From NCBI RefSeq assembly GCF_003958625.1, contig NZ_RSEL01000007.1, forward strand, positions 1-64,000: DNA of 64,000 nt, read 5' to 3'. The DNA comes from Tsuneonella rigui (GTDB taxonomy: Bacteria > Pseudomonadota > Alphaproteobacteria > Sphingomonadales > Sphingomonadaceae). Under the pieces are notes generated by a model, which did not search any database, was not told where the DNA came from, and worked only from the letters and a program-made list of their open reading frames with translations. This document shows, in pieces, positions 19,011 to 28,477 of the stretch (positions within the stretch are counted from its first letter, which is position 1; every line of letters starts with the position of its first letter). Position numbers and translations under genes: made by a program.

Positions 19011-19038
19011 GCGCGGGGTTCGACATCGGACCCCGCGC
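19011..19038 (+). other. Hairpin between rplO and secY
   Basis: GCGCGGGGT (19011-19019) pairs perfectly with ACCCCGCGC (19030-19038) around a ten-base loop. No U-tract follows, and a second small stem (CCTCCC with GGGAGG) lies downstream. It may reduce secY expression relative to the ribosomal genes. Confidence 0.45.
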
Positions 19039-19100
19039 TTCCTATGTAGCCTCCCTGTGCCGGGAGGGACCGGCGCCAAAACAGGATTTCGAGTAATCCC

Positions 19101-20465
19101 ATGGCATCACGCGCCGACAATATCGCGAGCTCGCTGAGCCTCGCGAACTTTTCCAAGGCCACCGAGCTCAAGAACCGTATCTGGTTCACGATCGCCGCGC
19201 TCATCGTCTTCCGCTTCCTGAGCTTCGTGCCGCTGCCGGGTGTGAACCCGCTGGTGCTGGAGCAACTCTATGCGCAGACGCAGGGCGGTATCCTCGACCT
19301 CTTCAACACCTTCTCTGGCGGTAGCCTCGAGCGCATGAGCCTCATCGCGCTCGGCATCATGCCGTACATCACCGCGTCGATCGTGGTGCAGCTCGCCGCC
19401 TCGCTCCATCCCGCGCTCGCGGCGATGAAGAAGGAAGGCGCCAGCGGCCGGCAGAAGCTCAACCAGTACACCCGTTACGGCACGGTGTTCCTGTGCGCGA
19501 TCCAGGGGTGGTTCTTGGCCTCGGGCCTCGAGGCCTACGGTGCGTCGAGCGGGCTCCAGGCGGTGGTCTTCCCCGGCCTGACCTTCCGCATCACCGCGGT
19601 CATCAGCCTCGTCGGCGGATCGATGTTCCTCCTCTGGCTGGGCGAGCAGATCACCAGCCGCGGGATCGGCAACGGCGTCTCGCTGATCATCATGGCGGGC
19701 ATCGTCAGCCGCTTCCCGAGCTTCGGCGCCAATCTGTTCGAAGGGGGCCGTTCGGGTTCGATCAGCCCCTTCGTGATCGTCTTCTTCGTCGCGATGATCG
19801 TCGGCCTGATCGTGTTCATCTCGTTCATGGAGCGGGCGCAGCGGCAGTTGCTGATCCAGTATCCCAAGCGCGCCAGCCAGCGCGGGATGATGCAGGCCGA
19901 TCGCAGCCACCTGCCGCTCAAGCTCAATACCTCGGGCGTGATTCCGCCGATCTTCGCGAGCTCGCTGCTGCTGTTGCCGCTGACGATCACGCAGTTCGCC
20001 GGCCAAGCGATCGACCCCGAAGGCACTACCGGCGGGATCATCAATTCGCTGAACTTCTATCTCCAGCACGGCAAGCCGCTGTACCTCGCGCTCTATGCCG
20101 CCGGGATCATCTTCTTCACGTTCTTCTACACCGCGGTCGTCTTCAACCCGGAAGAGACCGCCGAGAACTTGAAGAAGAACGGCGGCTTCATCCCCGGCAT
20201 CCGGCCCGGCAAGCGCACGCAGGACTTTCTCGATTACGTGCTCACGCGTATCACCGTGATCGGGGCGCTCTACCTGACGCTCGTCTGCGTGCTTCCCGAA
20301 TGGGCGATCGCGCAGACCGGCATTCCGCTGTTCCTCGGCGGCACCAGCCTGCTGATCGTGGTCAACGTGACGGTGGATACGATTAGCCAGATTCAGTCGC
20401 ACCTGCTGGCGCACCAGTACGGTAATCTGATCAAGAAGGCGAAATTGAAGGGGCGGCTGCGCTAA
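19101..20465 (+). CDS. secY: Protein translocase subunit SecY
   Basis: 454 residues. SecY is the channel subunit of the SecYEG translocon in the inner membrane. Ten hydrophobic helices can be followed. They begin with RIWFTIAALIVFRFLSFVPLP, and the plug-region motif GGSLERMSLIALGIMPYITASI is clear. Cytoplasmic loops carry IQYPKRASQRGMM and the IRPGKRTQDFL segment that contacts SecA/ribosome. Last membrane gene of the spc operon, 32 bases before adk. Confidence 0.99.
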   Translation: MASRADNIASSLSLANFSKATELKNRIWFTIAALIVFRFLSFVPLPGVNPLVLEQLYAQTQGGILDLFNTFSGGSLERMSLIALGIMPYITASIVVQLAASLHPALAAMKKEGASGRQKLNQYTRYGTVFLCAIQGWFLASGLEAYGASSGLQAVVFPGLTFRITAVISLVGGSMFLLWLGEQITSRGIGNGVSLIIMAGIVSRFPSFGANLFEGGRSGSISPFVIVFFVAMIVGLIVFISFMERAQRQLLIQYPKRASQRGMMQADRSHLPLKLNTSGVIPPIFASSLLLLPLTITQFAGQAIDPEGTTGGIINSLNFYLQHGKPLYLALYAAGIIFFTFFYTAVVFNPEETAENLKKNGGFIPGIRPGKRTQDFLDYVLTRITVIGALYLTLVCVLPEWAIAQTGIPLFLGGTSLLIVVNVTVDTISQIQSHLLAHQYGNLIKKAKLKGRLR

Positions 20466-20497
20466 GCTCGCCGCGCTTTCCAAGGGGGATTTCCCAG

Positions 20498-21145
20498 GTG
20501 AATATCATCCTTCTCGGACCGCCCGGAGCGGGCAAGGGCACCCAGGCCCAGCGGCTCGTCGATGGGCACGGGATGCGCCAGCTCTCGACCGGCGACATGC
20601 TGCGCGCGGCGGTCAAGGCGGGCACACCCGTGGGGCTCGAAGCCAAGGCGGTGATGGAGCGGGGCGAGCTCGTTTCGGACGACATCGTCTCGCGCCTGAT
20701 CGATGCCGAATTGACCGAGATGGGGCCCGAGACGGGCGCCATCTTCGACGGCTATCCCCGCACCGGCGCGCAGGCCGAGGCGCTCGACGTGATCCTCGCC
20801 GCGCACGGCCGCAAGCTCGACCATGTGATCGAGCTTGAGGTGAACGAGGACGCACTGGTCGCGCGCATCACCGGCCGCTTCACCTGCGCCAACTGCGGCG
20901 AGGGCTACAACGACGACTTCAAGCGTCCGGCGCAGCTCGGCGTATGCGATCGTTGCGGTAGCACCGAGTTCAAGCGGCGGCCCGACGACAACGAAGAGAC
21001 CGTGCGCACTCGGATGGCGGAATATCGCGCGAAGACCGCGCCGATCCTGCCGATCTACGAGGGGCGCGGGATCGTCCGCCGGATCGACGGCATGGCCGAT
21101 ATCGACGCCGTGAGCGGCGCGATCGAGGGCATCCTGGCCGGTTAG
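20498..21145 (+). CDS. adk: Adenylate kinase with four-Cys lid
   Basis: 215 residues, long-lid type. It catalyses ATP + AMP = 2 ADP. The P-loop GPPGAGKGT begins at residue 7, followed by LSTGDMLRAAV and FDGYPRTGAQAEAL. The lid has Cys130, Cys133, Cys150 and Cys153 (CANC...CDRC), the zinc-binding arrangement rather than the zinc-free one. The start is GTG 20498 with AAGGGGG about 12 bases upstream. Typical secY-adk neighbourhood. Confidence 0.98.
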   Translation: MNIILLGPPGAGKGTQAQRLVDGHGMRQLSTGDMLRAAVKAGTPVGLEAKAVMERGELVSDDIVSRLIDAELTEMGPETGAIFDGYPRTGAQAEALDVILAAHGRKLDHVIELEVNEDALVARITGRFTCANCGEGYNDDFKRPAQLGVCDRCGSTEFKRRPDDNEETVRTRMAEYRAKTAPILPIYEGRGIVRRIDGMADIDAVSGAIEGILAG

Positions 21146-21202
21146 GCCTTTTCCCCGGCGCGCCCGCGTGGAATAGATGGGCGAGGGATGGGAGGCTTCT
21201 CG

Positions 21203-21970
21203 ATGTTCAGGAATTCGCTCCGGGTGAGCGCAATCGGCGCGGCGTTGTGTGCGCTATCGGCGCCCGCCGCGGCCGAGGTGGTCGACAAGTCGGCCGATCA
21301 CTTCGTCACCCGCGACAGCGTCACCGTGAAGGCCGCACCCAAGGCGGCGTGGCTCGCTCTGATCGAGCCTGCCGGATGGTGGGACGATACCCACACCTGG
21401 TCGGGCTCGGCGGCAAACCTGTCGCTGGTCCCGCAGGGCGGGGGATGCTTCTGCGAGCGCATTCCGGAAAAGGACGCCGCGGCGGATACCGGTCTCGCCG
21501 GGAGCGCGCAGCACATGACCGTAGTCATGGCCGAACCGGCGAAGGTTCTGCGCATGCGCGGCGCCCTCGGCCCACTGCAGAGCGAGCCGGTCGATGGCGT
21601 CCTGACGGTAACGATGCAGCCGGCTGCGGGCGGCGACACCAAGCTGGTGTGGGAATACGTCGTCGCGGGGCACCTGCGCTATCCGGTCGACAAGATCTCG
21701 GCGGCGGTCGATGGGGTCATGAGCCAGCAGCTGGGGCACCTCGCCGATAAGCTCGGGCGAGTGGAAGAAGCGGCGTCCGCCAAGCCCGCGGCAGCGCCGG
21801 CCAAACCCGCGGCGGCGGCGGCAGCTAGCCAGTCGCCCACGCCGAAGCCGGCCGCACCAAGGCCCGCCGCTCCCAAGCCTGCGCCCGCCAAGCCCGCTGC
21901 CACCACCGACGACGTCGGGGCCGCGCTCGACGCCATGGGCGACAAGAAGGACGACAAGGGCGACGAATGA
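21203..21970 (+). CDS. Secreted SRPBCC-fold protein with Ala/Pro/Lys tail
   Basis: 255 residues from ATG 21203, chosen because GGGAGG lies seven bases ahead; ATG 21188 is in frame but lacks a site. A signal peptide ends near APAAAE. The mature protein has an SRPBCC-like domain (ADHFVTRDSVTVKAAPKAAW, PAGWWDDTHTWSG, then WEYVVAGHLRYPVDKI), a hydrophobic-ligand-binding fold. A repetitive AAPAKPAAA/PKPAAPRPA tail of about 60 residues follows, and the end is charged (DKKDDKGDE). The ligand is unknown. It sits between adk and the rpsM promoter. Confidence 0.7.
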   Translation: MFRNSLRVSAIGAALCALSAPAAAEVVDKSADHFVTRDSVTVKAAPKAAWLALIEPAGWWDDTHTWSGSAANLSLVPQGGGCFCERIPEKDAAADTGLAGSAQHMTVVMAEPAKVLRMRGALGPLQSEPVDGVLTVTMQPAAGGDTKLVWEYVVAGHLRYPVDKISAAVDGVMSQQLGHLADKLGRVEEAASAKPAAAPAKPAAAAAASQSPTPKPAAPRPAAPKPAPAKPAATTDDVGAALDAMGDKKDDKGDE

Positions 21971-21986
21971 TCCTGCGCGCCGGGGT

Positions 21987-22014
21987 TTGACCTCCCGCCA
22001 AATGAGTGTAGAAT
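21987..22014 (+). promoter_or_regulatory. Candidate sigma-70 promoter for rpsM-rpsK-rpoA
   Basis: TTGACC (21987-21992) and TAGAAT (22009-22014) are separated by 16 bases, close to the housekeeping consensus. Placement just after the SRPBCC gene and about 245 bases before rpsM suggests the alpha operon has its own promoter with a long leader. No experimental support. Confidence 0.45.
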
Positions 22015-22259
22015 CGCCGAACCAAGTCGAGCAGCGGAGCCGTCTGGCGTCCGCCGCTGTTCGTGCGCGCAGCCGGTTGACTGGACCGGCGAATCGCCGT
22101 AAGCGCGCCGCCTATTCGACAAGACGGATGAGTCCGGCAGGCGTTCACTTCCGTGTGCGCCCCCTCCGGACCTTTTGCCGTAACGGCGCCGCGCTTGCTG
22201 GATAGAGCGATGAGATAGGGGCGCGGTCACCGCGGCCTCTGTGGAGCATGGAGAATTAA

Positions 22260-22628
22260 GTGGCTCGTATTGCCGGGGTAAACCTCCCCACCAACAAGCG
22301 CGTGATCATCGCGCTCACCTACATCCACGGGATCGGCCCGACCACCGCAGTCAAGATTGCCGACAAGTTGGGCATCGATCACCGCCGCCGCGTGTCGGAC
22401 CTGTCGGACGCCGAAGTGCTGCAGATCCGTGAGACCATCGACGCCGATCACTCGGTCGAGGGTGACCTTCGCCGCGACACCGCGATGAACATCAAGCGTT
22501 TGATGGACCTCGCCAGCTATCGCGGCCTGCGCCACCGCAAGGGCCTGCCGGTCCGCGGCCAGCGCACTCACACCAACGCCCGCACCCGCAAGGGCAAGGC
22601 CAAGCCGATCGCCGGCAAGAAGAAGTAA
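22260..22628 (+). CDS. rpsM: 30S ribosomal protein S13
   Basis: 122 residues. S13 contacts P-site tRNA and makes intersubunit bridges B1a/B1b. It starts with GTG at 22260 ([15 protein letters not shown]), with GGAGA about six bases upstream. The helix-two-turns-helix ALTYIHGIG and C-terminal [21 protein letters not shown] are standard. First gene of the alpha operon. Confidence 0.98.
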   Translation: MARIAGVNLPTNKRVIIALTYIHGIGPTTAVKIADKLGIDHRRRVSDLSDAEVLQIRETIDADHSVEGDLRRDTAMNIKRLMDLASYRGLRHRKGLPVRGQRTHTNARTRKGKAKPIAGKKK

Positions 22629-22689
22629 GCCGCGCGGCCGTTTCGTTCGGCCGCCGCTGCTCTCTTGGATTTAGGACAGGAATACCCAC

Positions 22690-23079
22690 ATGGCTCGTGA
22701 ACCACAGCGCATCCGCAGGCGGGAGCGCAAGAACATCACCAGCGGCGTCGCTCACGTGAACGCCAGCTTCAACAACACGATGATCACCATCACCGACGCA
22801 CAAGGCAACGCGATCAGCTGGTCTTCGGCCGGCATGATGGGCTTCAAGGGCAGCCGCAAGTCGACCCCCTATGCCGCCCAGGTCGCTGCCGACGATGCCG
22901 GCAAGAAGGCCGCCGAACACGGCGTCCGCACGCTGGAAGTCGAAGTGAAGGGCCCCGGCTCGGGCCGCGAGAGCGCGCTGCGTGCGCTCCAGGCGGTCGG
23001 CTTCACGATCACCTCGATCCGTGACGTCACGCCGATCCCGCACAACGGCGTCCGGCCGTCGAAGCGCCGCCGCGTCTGA
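22690..23079 (+). CDS. rpsK: 30S ribosomal protein S11
   Basis: 129 residues. S11 lies on the 30S platform near the E-site m[45 protein letters not shown] and [11 protein letters not shown] are diagnostic. 61 bases after rpsM, and about 100 before rpoA. Confidence 0.98.
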   Translation: MAREPQRIRRRERKNITSGVAHVNASFNNTMITITDAQGNAISWSSAGMMGFKGSRKSTPYAAQVAADDAGKKAAEHGVRTLEVEVKGPGSGRESALRALQAVGFTITSIRDVTPIPHNGVRPSKRRRV

Positions 23080-23183
23080 TCGTACCTGCCCGGCGGCAGG
23101 GTCGCTCCCCGCCGCCGTTTTTCCAGGGATCGGACGCTCCGCCAGCGCCGATCCCATACGCATTTGAACCCCAGGGGATATCC

Positions 23184-24236
23184 ATGGCCGTCAACACCAA
23201 GAACTGGCAGGAACTCAAGAAGCCCAACAGCCTCGAAGTGAAGGACGCCGCCAAGGGCCGCCGCGCGACGTTCGTCGCCGAGCCGCTCGAGCGCGGGTTC
23301 GGCCTCACTCTCGGCAACGCGCTGCGCCGCGTGCTTCTCTCGAGCCTCCAGGGCGCGGCGATCACCTCGATCAAGATCGAGAACGTGCTGCACGAGTTTT
23401 CGTCGCTCGCCGGCGTGCGCGAGGACGTGACCGACATCGTCCTCAATGTGAAGCAGATCGCGCTCAAGATGGAAGGCGAAGGCCCCAAGCGGCTGCAGCT
23501 TTCGGCCACCGGCCCGGGCGAAGTCACCGCCGGCGACATCGCCGTGTCGGGCGACATCGAGGTGATGAACAAGAACCTCGTCATCTGCCACCTCGACGAG
23601 GGCGCGAACCTCAACATGGAGCTGACCGCCGACACCGGTAAGGGCTATGTCCCCGCCGTGGGCAACCGCCCGGTCGATGCGCCGATCGGCCTGATCCCGA
23701 TCGACAGCCTGTACTCGCCGGTCCGCCAGGTCAGCTACAAGGTCGAGAACGCCCGCGTCGGGCAGGAGCTCGACTTCGACAAGCTGAGCCTCACCGTCGA
23801 GACCGACGGCACCGTCACTCCGGAAGATGCGGTGGCCTATGCCGCGCGCATCCTGCAGGACCAGCTGGCGCTGTTCGTCCACTTCGAGGACGGCATCCCG
23901 CAGTCGTCGAGCCCGATGATCGGCCTCGCCGCGCAGCCCGAAGAGAGCGACGCCAACCAGCTCAACCGTTACCTTCTCAAGAAGGTCGACGAGCTGGAGC
24001 TGTCGGTGCGTTCGGCCAACTGCCTCAAGAACGACAACATCATCTACATCGGCGACCTGGTCCAGAAGACCGAGGCCGAGATGCTCCGCACGCCGAACTT
24101 CGGCCGCAAGAGCCTCAACGAGATCAAGGAAGTCCTGAGCTCGATGGGCCTGCGCCTCGGCATGGACATCCCCGGCTGGCCGCCGGAGAACATTGAGGAA
24201 ATGGCGAAGAAGCTCGAGCAGGAACTGCTCGGCTAA
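23184..24236 (+). CDS. rpoA: RNA polymerase alpha subunit
   Basis: 350 residues. The N-terminal assembly domain (1 to about 235) shows [25 protein letters not shown], the dimer interface. The C-terminal domain (about 270-340) shows [21 protein letters not shown] and [17 protein letters not shown], which bind UP-element DNA and activators. It closes the alpha operon. A terminator follows at once, so rplQ is transcribed separately. Confidence 0.99.
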   Translation: MAVNTKNWQELKKPNSLEVKDAAKGRRATFVAEPLERGFGLTLGNALRRVLLSSLQGAAITSIKIENVLHEFSSLAGVREDVTDIVLNVKQIALKMEGEGPKRLQLSATGPGEVTAGDIAVSGDIEVMNKNLVICHLDEGANLNMELTADTGKGYVPAVGNRPVDAPIGLIPIDSLYSPVRQVSYKVENARVGQELDFDKLSLTVETDGTVTPEDAVAYAARILQDQLALFVHFEDGIPQSSSPMIGLAAQPEESDANQLNRYLLKKVDELELSVRSANCLKNDNIIYIGDLVQKTEAEMLRTPNFGRKSLNEIKEVLSSMGLRLGMDIPGWPPENIEEMAKKLEQELLG

Positions 24237-24262
24237 TAAGCCGCTTTCTGATGTTTAAAAGC

Positions 24263-24293
24263 AAAGGGCCGCCCGATTGGGCGGCCCTTTCTT
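24263..24293 (+). terminator. Rho-independent terminator after rpoA
   Basis: AAAGGGCCGCCC (24263-24274) and GGGCGGCCCTTT (24279-24290) form a perfect 12-base stem around GATT, followed by a short pyrimidine run (CTT). It also faces the convergent gene ending at 24315, so it may act in both directions. Confidence 0.8.
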
Positions 24294-24314
24294 GTTGGCG
24301 CTGCCGACTCTGAA

Positions 24315-24785
24315 TCAGGCGCAGTGATCGACCATCAACGAGCCGATCGCATCTCCGTTCTTGTCGAACCACAGGTATTCGTAGCGGCCGCCGACCGAGA
24401 TGATGCTGCGCATGTCAGCCGCCGTGCATACCTTCTCGATTACGCTCGGCTTGAACGCCTCGAGCGCCCCCGGACGCAGTTCGGAGGCTGCGATATTGAC
24501 CTTGTAGACATAGCTCAGCGTAACGCCGTTGGCGTTGACTCGCTCGAGCGTCGTCGCTTCATCGACCTTATTCGGTAACGAGCGATTGAAGCGCACGGCG
24601 GCCTCCCGCGTGAAGCAGCTCAGCTTCTCGAACTGGACCGACTTCGGCAGCTTGGCGAACTCGTCGTGTTGCACTTCACCCCCGCACGCGGCGGCAACCG
24701 CGTCCGCATCGGGCGAGGTAGACTGGGCGGAAACCGGACTGACGGCCACGCCGCTTAAAAGCGCGGCAAGCATCGCATAACGCAT
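24315..24785 (-). CDS. Secreted hypothetical protein inverted between rpoA and rplQ
   Basis: 156 residues. ATG 24785 starts a clear signal peptide (MRYAMLAALLSGVAVSPVSA, cleaved near VSAQS); GAGGGGAT precedes it. The mature part has three cysteines (AACGG, LSCFTRE, EKVCTAA) plus a C-terminal DHCA. A soluble periplasmic protein is likely. A strand-like YEYLWFDKNGDAIGSLMV end resembles no family I can name. It lies on the opposite strand, splitting the usual rpoA-rplQ pair. Confidence 0.65.
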   Translation of the reverse strand: MRYAMLAALLSGVAVSPVSAQSTSPDADAVAAACGGEVQHDEFAKLPKSVQFEKLSCFTREAAVRFNRSLPNKVDEATTLERVNANGVTLSYVYKVNIAASELRPGALEAFKPSVIEKVCTAADMRSIISVGGRYEYLWFDKNGDAIGSLMVDHCA

Positions 24786-24847
24786 GGAAAATCCCCTCTC
24801 TCGCACTTGTATTGCAGAGGCGCGAAAGCCTGTCCATCGGGCAAGCC

Positions 24848-24853
24848 TTGACA
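24848..24853 (+). promoter_or_regulatory. Consensus -35 box, possible rplQ promoter
   Basis: TTGACA lies 125 bases before the rplQ start, in the divergent gap. No convincing -10 stands at 16-18 bases (TTTGGG at 17), so only the -35 supports it. A promoter is expected here because rplQ is cut off from rpoA by a terminator and an inverted gene. Confidence 0.3.
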
Positions 24854-24977
24854 ATCTGGCGCCCATAGGCTTTGGGGCCGCGCTCACTGACGAAAGTGAC
24901 TGGTTGTGGGCGGTGGCCAATTGCACCGCCTGACCGGCAGTACCTCAGACGGCTGCCGGACGAACGGAGAACTGAAT

Positions 24978-25403
24978 ATGCGCCACGGTCATTCCGGCCG
25001 CAAGCTGCAGCGCAAGAGCGGGCACCGCGCCGCGCTGCTGCGCAACCTCGCCGCCTCGCTGGTGAAGCACGAGCAGATCCTCACCACCACGCCCAAGGCG
25101 AAGGAACTGCGTCCCTATGTCGAGAAGCTGATCACGCTGGCGAAGCGTGGCGGCCTGTCGAACCGCCGCCTGGCGATGAGCCGCATCGGCGACGAGGCCC
25201 AGCTCAAGAAGCTGTTCGAGGTTCTCGCCGAGCGTTACGCCGGCCGTGACGGCGGCTACACCCGCGTGATCAAGGCCGGCATCCGCGCCAGCGACGCCGC
25301 CCCGATGGCGATCATCGAGCTGGTCGACCGCGATGTCGCCGCCAAGGGCCAGGATTCGGGCCCGGTGATGAACGCCGACGAGGACGAGCTCGAAGCCGCC
25401 TGA
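24978..25403 (+). CDS. rplQ: 50S ribosomal protein L17
   Basis: 141 residues. L17 lies near the exit tunnel. The open frame starts at 24906, but the conserved start [20 protein letters not shown] fixes ATG 24978, with GGAGA upstream. [23 protein letters not shown] and [21 protein letters not shown] are typical. A 20-residue acidic end ([15 protein letters not shown]) is longer than in E. coli. Monocistronic here. Confidence 0.98.
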   Translation: MRHGHSGRKLQRKSGHRAALLRNLAASLVKHEQILTTTPKAKELRPYVEKLITLAKRGGLSNRRLAMSRIGDEAQLKKLFEVLAERYAGRDGGYTRVIKAGIRASDAAPMAIIELVDRDVAAKGQDSGPVMNADEDELEAA

Positions 25404-25424
25404 GCGCGTTACCGCGAAAAGAAC

Positions 25425-25460
25425 AGGGCCGGGGGCTGATGCCTTCCGGCCCTTTTCTTT
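25425..25460 (+). terminator. Rho-independent terminator after rplQ
   Basis: AGGGCCGG (25425-25432) pairs with CCGGCCCT (25446-25453) and is followed by TTTCTTTT. It overlaps the leader of the next gene, ending about 30 bases before its ATG. Confidence 0.8.
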
Positions 25461-25489
25461 TGTCCGCCGATCACGCACATCCCATTGGC

Positions 25490-27664
25490 ATGAAACACGT
25501 TCTTCTCGCGGCCGCTGGCCTGCTTGTCGCCCCCCTGTCCACACCCATCTTGGCCGATGACATGACCAAGATCGAATATCCCGCAACCCGCACCGACCAG
25601 GTGGTCGATACCCTTTTTGGGGAGCAGATCGCCGACCCTTATCGCTGGCTGGAAAACGATGTCCGCACCGATCCCAAGGTCGCGGAATGGGTCGCCGAAG
25701 AGAATGCTGTCACCGAGCGGTATCTCGGCACCCTGACCGGACGAGCGTGGTTCAAGCGGCGCATCGGCGAGTTGATGGACTACCAGCGCTTCGGCCTACC
25801 GGTGAAGCGCGGCGCGCGATACTTCTACACCGGCAACTCGGGCCTCCAGAACCAGAGCCCGCTCTATGTGCAGGACGGGCTGGACGGCGAGCGCCGTCTG
25901 CTGCTCGATCCGAACGGCTGGGCCAAGGACGGCGCGACCGCACTCAGCGACTGGGCGCCTTCGCCGCAGGGCAGGCACTTGCTCTACAGCGTGCAAGACG
26001 GCGGGACGGACTGGCGCATCCTGCGCGTACTCGACGTCGACAGCGGTCAGCAGACCAGTGACGAAATCCGCTGGGCGAAGTTCACCGGCCTGGCATGGGT
26101 GGGCGAGGGAGGATTCCTCTACTCGCGCTTTCCGGAACCGGAACAGGGCAAGGACTTTCAGGCCCTGAACTACAATCAGGCCGTCTATTATCACAAGCTC
26201 GGCACTCCGCAGTCCGAGGACCAGCAGGTTTTTTCGACGCCCGACCATCGTGACTATGGGCACGGCGTCAGCGTGTCCGACGATGGCCGCTGGGCTTTTG
26301 TCACGAGCACGATCGGGACTGACAACCGCAATGAAGTGCAGGTGATTGACCTCTCCCAGCGAGACAAGCTGGGGTGGGCGTCAAAGCCGCTTATCGATGG
26401 TTTCGACAATGCGTGGAACCCGATCGAAACGATCGGCACGACCGCCTACTTCCTGACCAATGCCGACGCGCCGCGCTACAGGATCGTTAAGGTCGATCTT
26501 TCGGTCGACAACCCGATGTGGACCACGGTGGTGCCCGAAAAGGCCGAGCCGATCGACGGCGCATCGATCGTCGGCGACCGGCTGATCGTCAGCTATCTGA
26601 AGGACGCCGCGAGCCGGGCGGTGATCTATTCGCTCGATGGCAAGCCGGGCAAGGCGATCGAGCTCAACGGCATCGGCAGCGCGAGCGGCTTCGGCGGCCG
26701 GCCGGGCGATCCAGAGACGTTCTACGCATTTTCCAGCTTCAACCGGCCGAGCACAATTTACCGCCTCGACCTCACTACCGGCGAAAGCAGTCCATTCGTT
26801 ACCCCGAAGCTGACGTTCGATCCCGACCGCTACGTGGTCGAACAGGTGTTCTATCCGTCGAAGGACGGAACCAAGATTCCGATGTTCATCGCCAAGCGCA
26901 AGGATGTAACCGGTCCCGCGCCCACGCTTCTGTATGGCTACGGCGGCTTTGACGTGTCGCTCACGCCCAGTTTCTCTTCCACTCGCATGGCGTGGATGGA
27001 GGCGGGCGGCGTGTTCGCCCTCGCCAATATTCGCGGCGGCGGCGAATATGGCAAGGAATGGCACGATGCCGGTCGGCTCGCAAAGAAGCAGAACGTATTC
27101 GATGATTTCGCGGCGGCCGGCGATTGGCTGAAGGCGAACGGTGTCACTACCTCCAACGGTCTGGCAATCGAAGGCGGGTCCAATGGTGGCTTGCTGGTGG
27201 GCGCTGTCACGAACCAGCGTCCCGACCTGATCGACGCAGCGCATGCCGCGGTCGGTGTAATGGACATGCTACGCTTCGACCGCTGGACCGCGGGTCGTTA
27301 TTGGGTCGATGACTACGGCAAGCCGAGCGTGGAGGCCGACTTTAAAGTGCTGCATGCCTATTCACCGTATCACAACATCCGCTCGGGCGTTGAGTATCCC
27401 GCGATACTGGTCACTACGGCCGACACCGACGACCGCGTGGTGCCCGGACATAGCTTCAAGTACGCGGCGGCACTCCAGGCTGCTGACGTCGGCGACAAGC
27501 CGCACCTGATCCGGATCGAAACCCGCGCGGGCCACGGCAGCGGCAAGCCAACCGACAAGGCGATCGAGGAAGGGGCGGACGTGCTGGCGTTCCTCGGCCA
27601 GTGGACTGGCCTCAAAGTCCCGCCCACTCCGGGCGACGCACCCTTGATCATGGACACGCCGTAG
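25490..27664 (+). CDS. Secreted prolyl oligopeptidase (S9A family)
   Basis: 724 residues from ATG 25490, which opens a signal peptide (MKHVLLAAAGLLVAPLSTPI); the longer frame from 25439 overlaps the rplQ terminator. The N-terminal part is the seven-bladed propeller with the S9A hallmark DPYRWLEND. The C-terminal alpha/beta hydrolase has the nucleophile Ser564 in GGSNGG, Asp in TTADTDDRVVPGHS and His in RAGHGSGKP. It should cut short Pro-containing peptides in the periplasm. Family length is about 680-720, so it is complete. Stands alone between terminator and small secreted genes. Confidence 0.93.
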   Translation: MKHVLLAAAGLLVAPLSTPILADDMTKIEYPATRTDQVVDTLFGEQIADPYRWLENDVRTDPKVAEWVAEENAVTERYLGTLTGRAWFKRRIGELMDYQRFGLPVKRGARYFYTGNSGLQNQSPLYVQDGLDGERRLLLDPNGWAKDGATALSDWAPSPQGRHLLYSVQDGGTDWRILRVLDVDSGQQTSDEIRWAKFTGLAWVGEGGFLYSRFPEPEQGKDFQALNYNQAVYYHKLGTPQSEDQQVFSTPDHRDYGHGVSVSDDGRWAFVTSTIGTDNRNEVQVIDLSQRDKLGWASKPLIDGFDNAWNPIETIGTTAYFLTNADAPRYRIVKVDLSVDNPMWTTVVPEKAEPIDGASIVGDRLIVSYLKDAASRAVIYSLDGKPGKAIELNGIGSASGFGGRPGDPETFYAFSSFNRPSTIYRLDLTTGESSPFVTPKLTFDPDRYVVEQVFYPSKDGTKIPMFIAKRKDVTGPAPTLLYGYGGFDVSLTPSFSSTRMAWMEAGGVFALANIRGGGEYGKEWHDAGRLAKKQNVFDDFAAAGDWLKANGVTTSNGLAIEGGSNGGLLVGAVTNQRPDLIDAAHAAVGVMDMLRFDRWTAGRYWVDDYGKPSVEADFKVLHAYSPYHNIRSGVEYPAILVTTADTDDRVVPGHSFKYAAALQAADVGDKPHLIRIETRAGHGSGKPTDKAIEEGADVLAFLGQWTGLKVPPTPGDAPLIMDTP

Positions 27665-27792
27665 CGTTCAGTTTCACCGGGATTTTGCTGAACGGATGCT
27701 GTCACGCTAATTCAGGCTCATCTCACCGCGAATCACCTAGAAGGTTTGCACAAGGCGGGGAATTCCTCTCGCCGGATTTTGTGAGGTGAGCC

Positions 27793-28353
27793 ATGAAGAC
27801 CATTTCCAAGGCGCTGATCGGAACCGTCGCGGCTGGCGCGATGGCTCTGGCTGCCAGCCCTGCTGCTGCGCGCGACCGTCATGACGACGGCATCGACGCC
27901 GGCGACATTATTGCCGGCGCGCTGGTCATCGGCGGCATTGCCGCGGTTGCGAGCTCGATCGGCAAGGATCGCGGCTACAACGGCACCTACGGCGGGCCAT
28001 ACTACGGCGACTACAACGGCCGTTATGACAGCCGCTACGGCAATTACGGTTACAACTACAACCGCTACGGCAACTCGCGCCAGGCGGTCGAGCAGTGCGT
28101 TTCCGCCGCTCAGCGTGGTGCCTACGGCGCCCGGGTGACCGACATCCGCAGCATCGATCGCAAGCGCGACGGCTACCGGATCAAGGGCACCGTGGTGGTG
28201 AACGAGCGTGGCGGCGGCTGGGGCCGTGACTACAACTACCGCTACAGCGGCCGCAACTACGACCAGGGCAGGTTCTCTTGCGACGTCCAGTACGGGCGGG
28301 TCGTGGACCTCGACTACAGCGGCCTGCGCGGCAACTACGGTCGCGGCTGGTAA
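27793..28353 (+). CDS. Secreted Gly/Tyr-rich protein (paralogue 1)
   Basis: 186 residues with signal peptide (MKTISKALIGTVAAGAMALAASPAAA). Next comes a motif shared with the next gene, DAGDIIAGALVIGGIAAVASS, a hydrophobic segment that could insert in or cross a membrane. Then a Gly/Tyr/Asn-rich repeat region (GYNGTYGGPYYGDYNGRYDSRYG), and a C-terminal domain with two cysteines (EQCVSAAQ and FSCDVQYG) and the sequence VTDIRSIDRKRDGYRIKGTVV. GAGGTGAG precedes the ATG. Proteins of this layout are frequent in sphingomonads without assigned function. Confidence 0.65.
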   Translation: MKTISKALIGTVAAGAMALAASPAAARDRHDDGIDAGDIIAGALVIGGIAAVASSIGKDRGYNGTYGGPYYGDYNGRYDSRYGNYGYNYNRYGNSRQAVEQCVSAAQRGAYGARVTDIRSIDRKRDGYRIKGTVVVNERGGGWGRDYNYRYSGRNYDQGRFSCDVQYGRVVDLDYSGLRGNYGRGW

Positions 28354-28384
28354 GGCCTGACAACGGCCATCGGCTGATACACAG

Positions 28385-28416
28385 GGCGGTTCAGGCTTAT
28401 GCAAGCCTGGGCCGCC
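28385..28416 (+). terminator. Two-part hairpin after paralogue 1
   Basis: AGGCTT (28393-28398) with AAGCCT (28403-28408) around ATGC, extended by GGCGG (28385-28389) with CCGCC (28412-28416). No clear U-tract follows, but position right after a stop codon suggests transcription termination or 3' end protection. Confidence 0.5.
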
Positions 28417-28477
28417 TAGTCGTTTCCAGCATTATGCGGCATCACGCCGCGTGATCTGTGTTGAGGGATTGCAGGTC

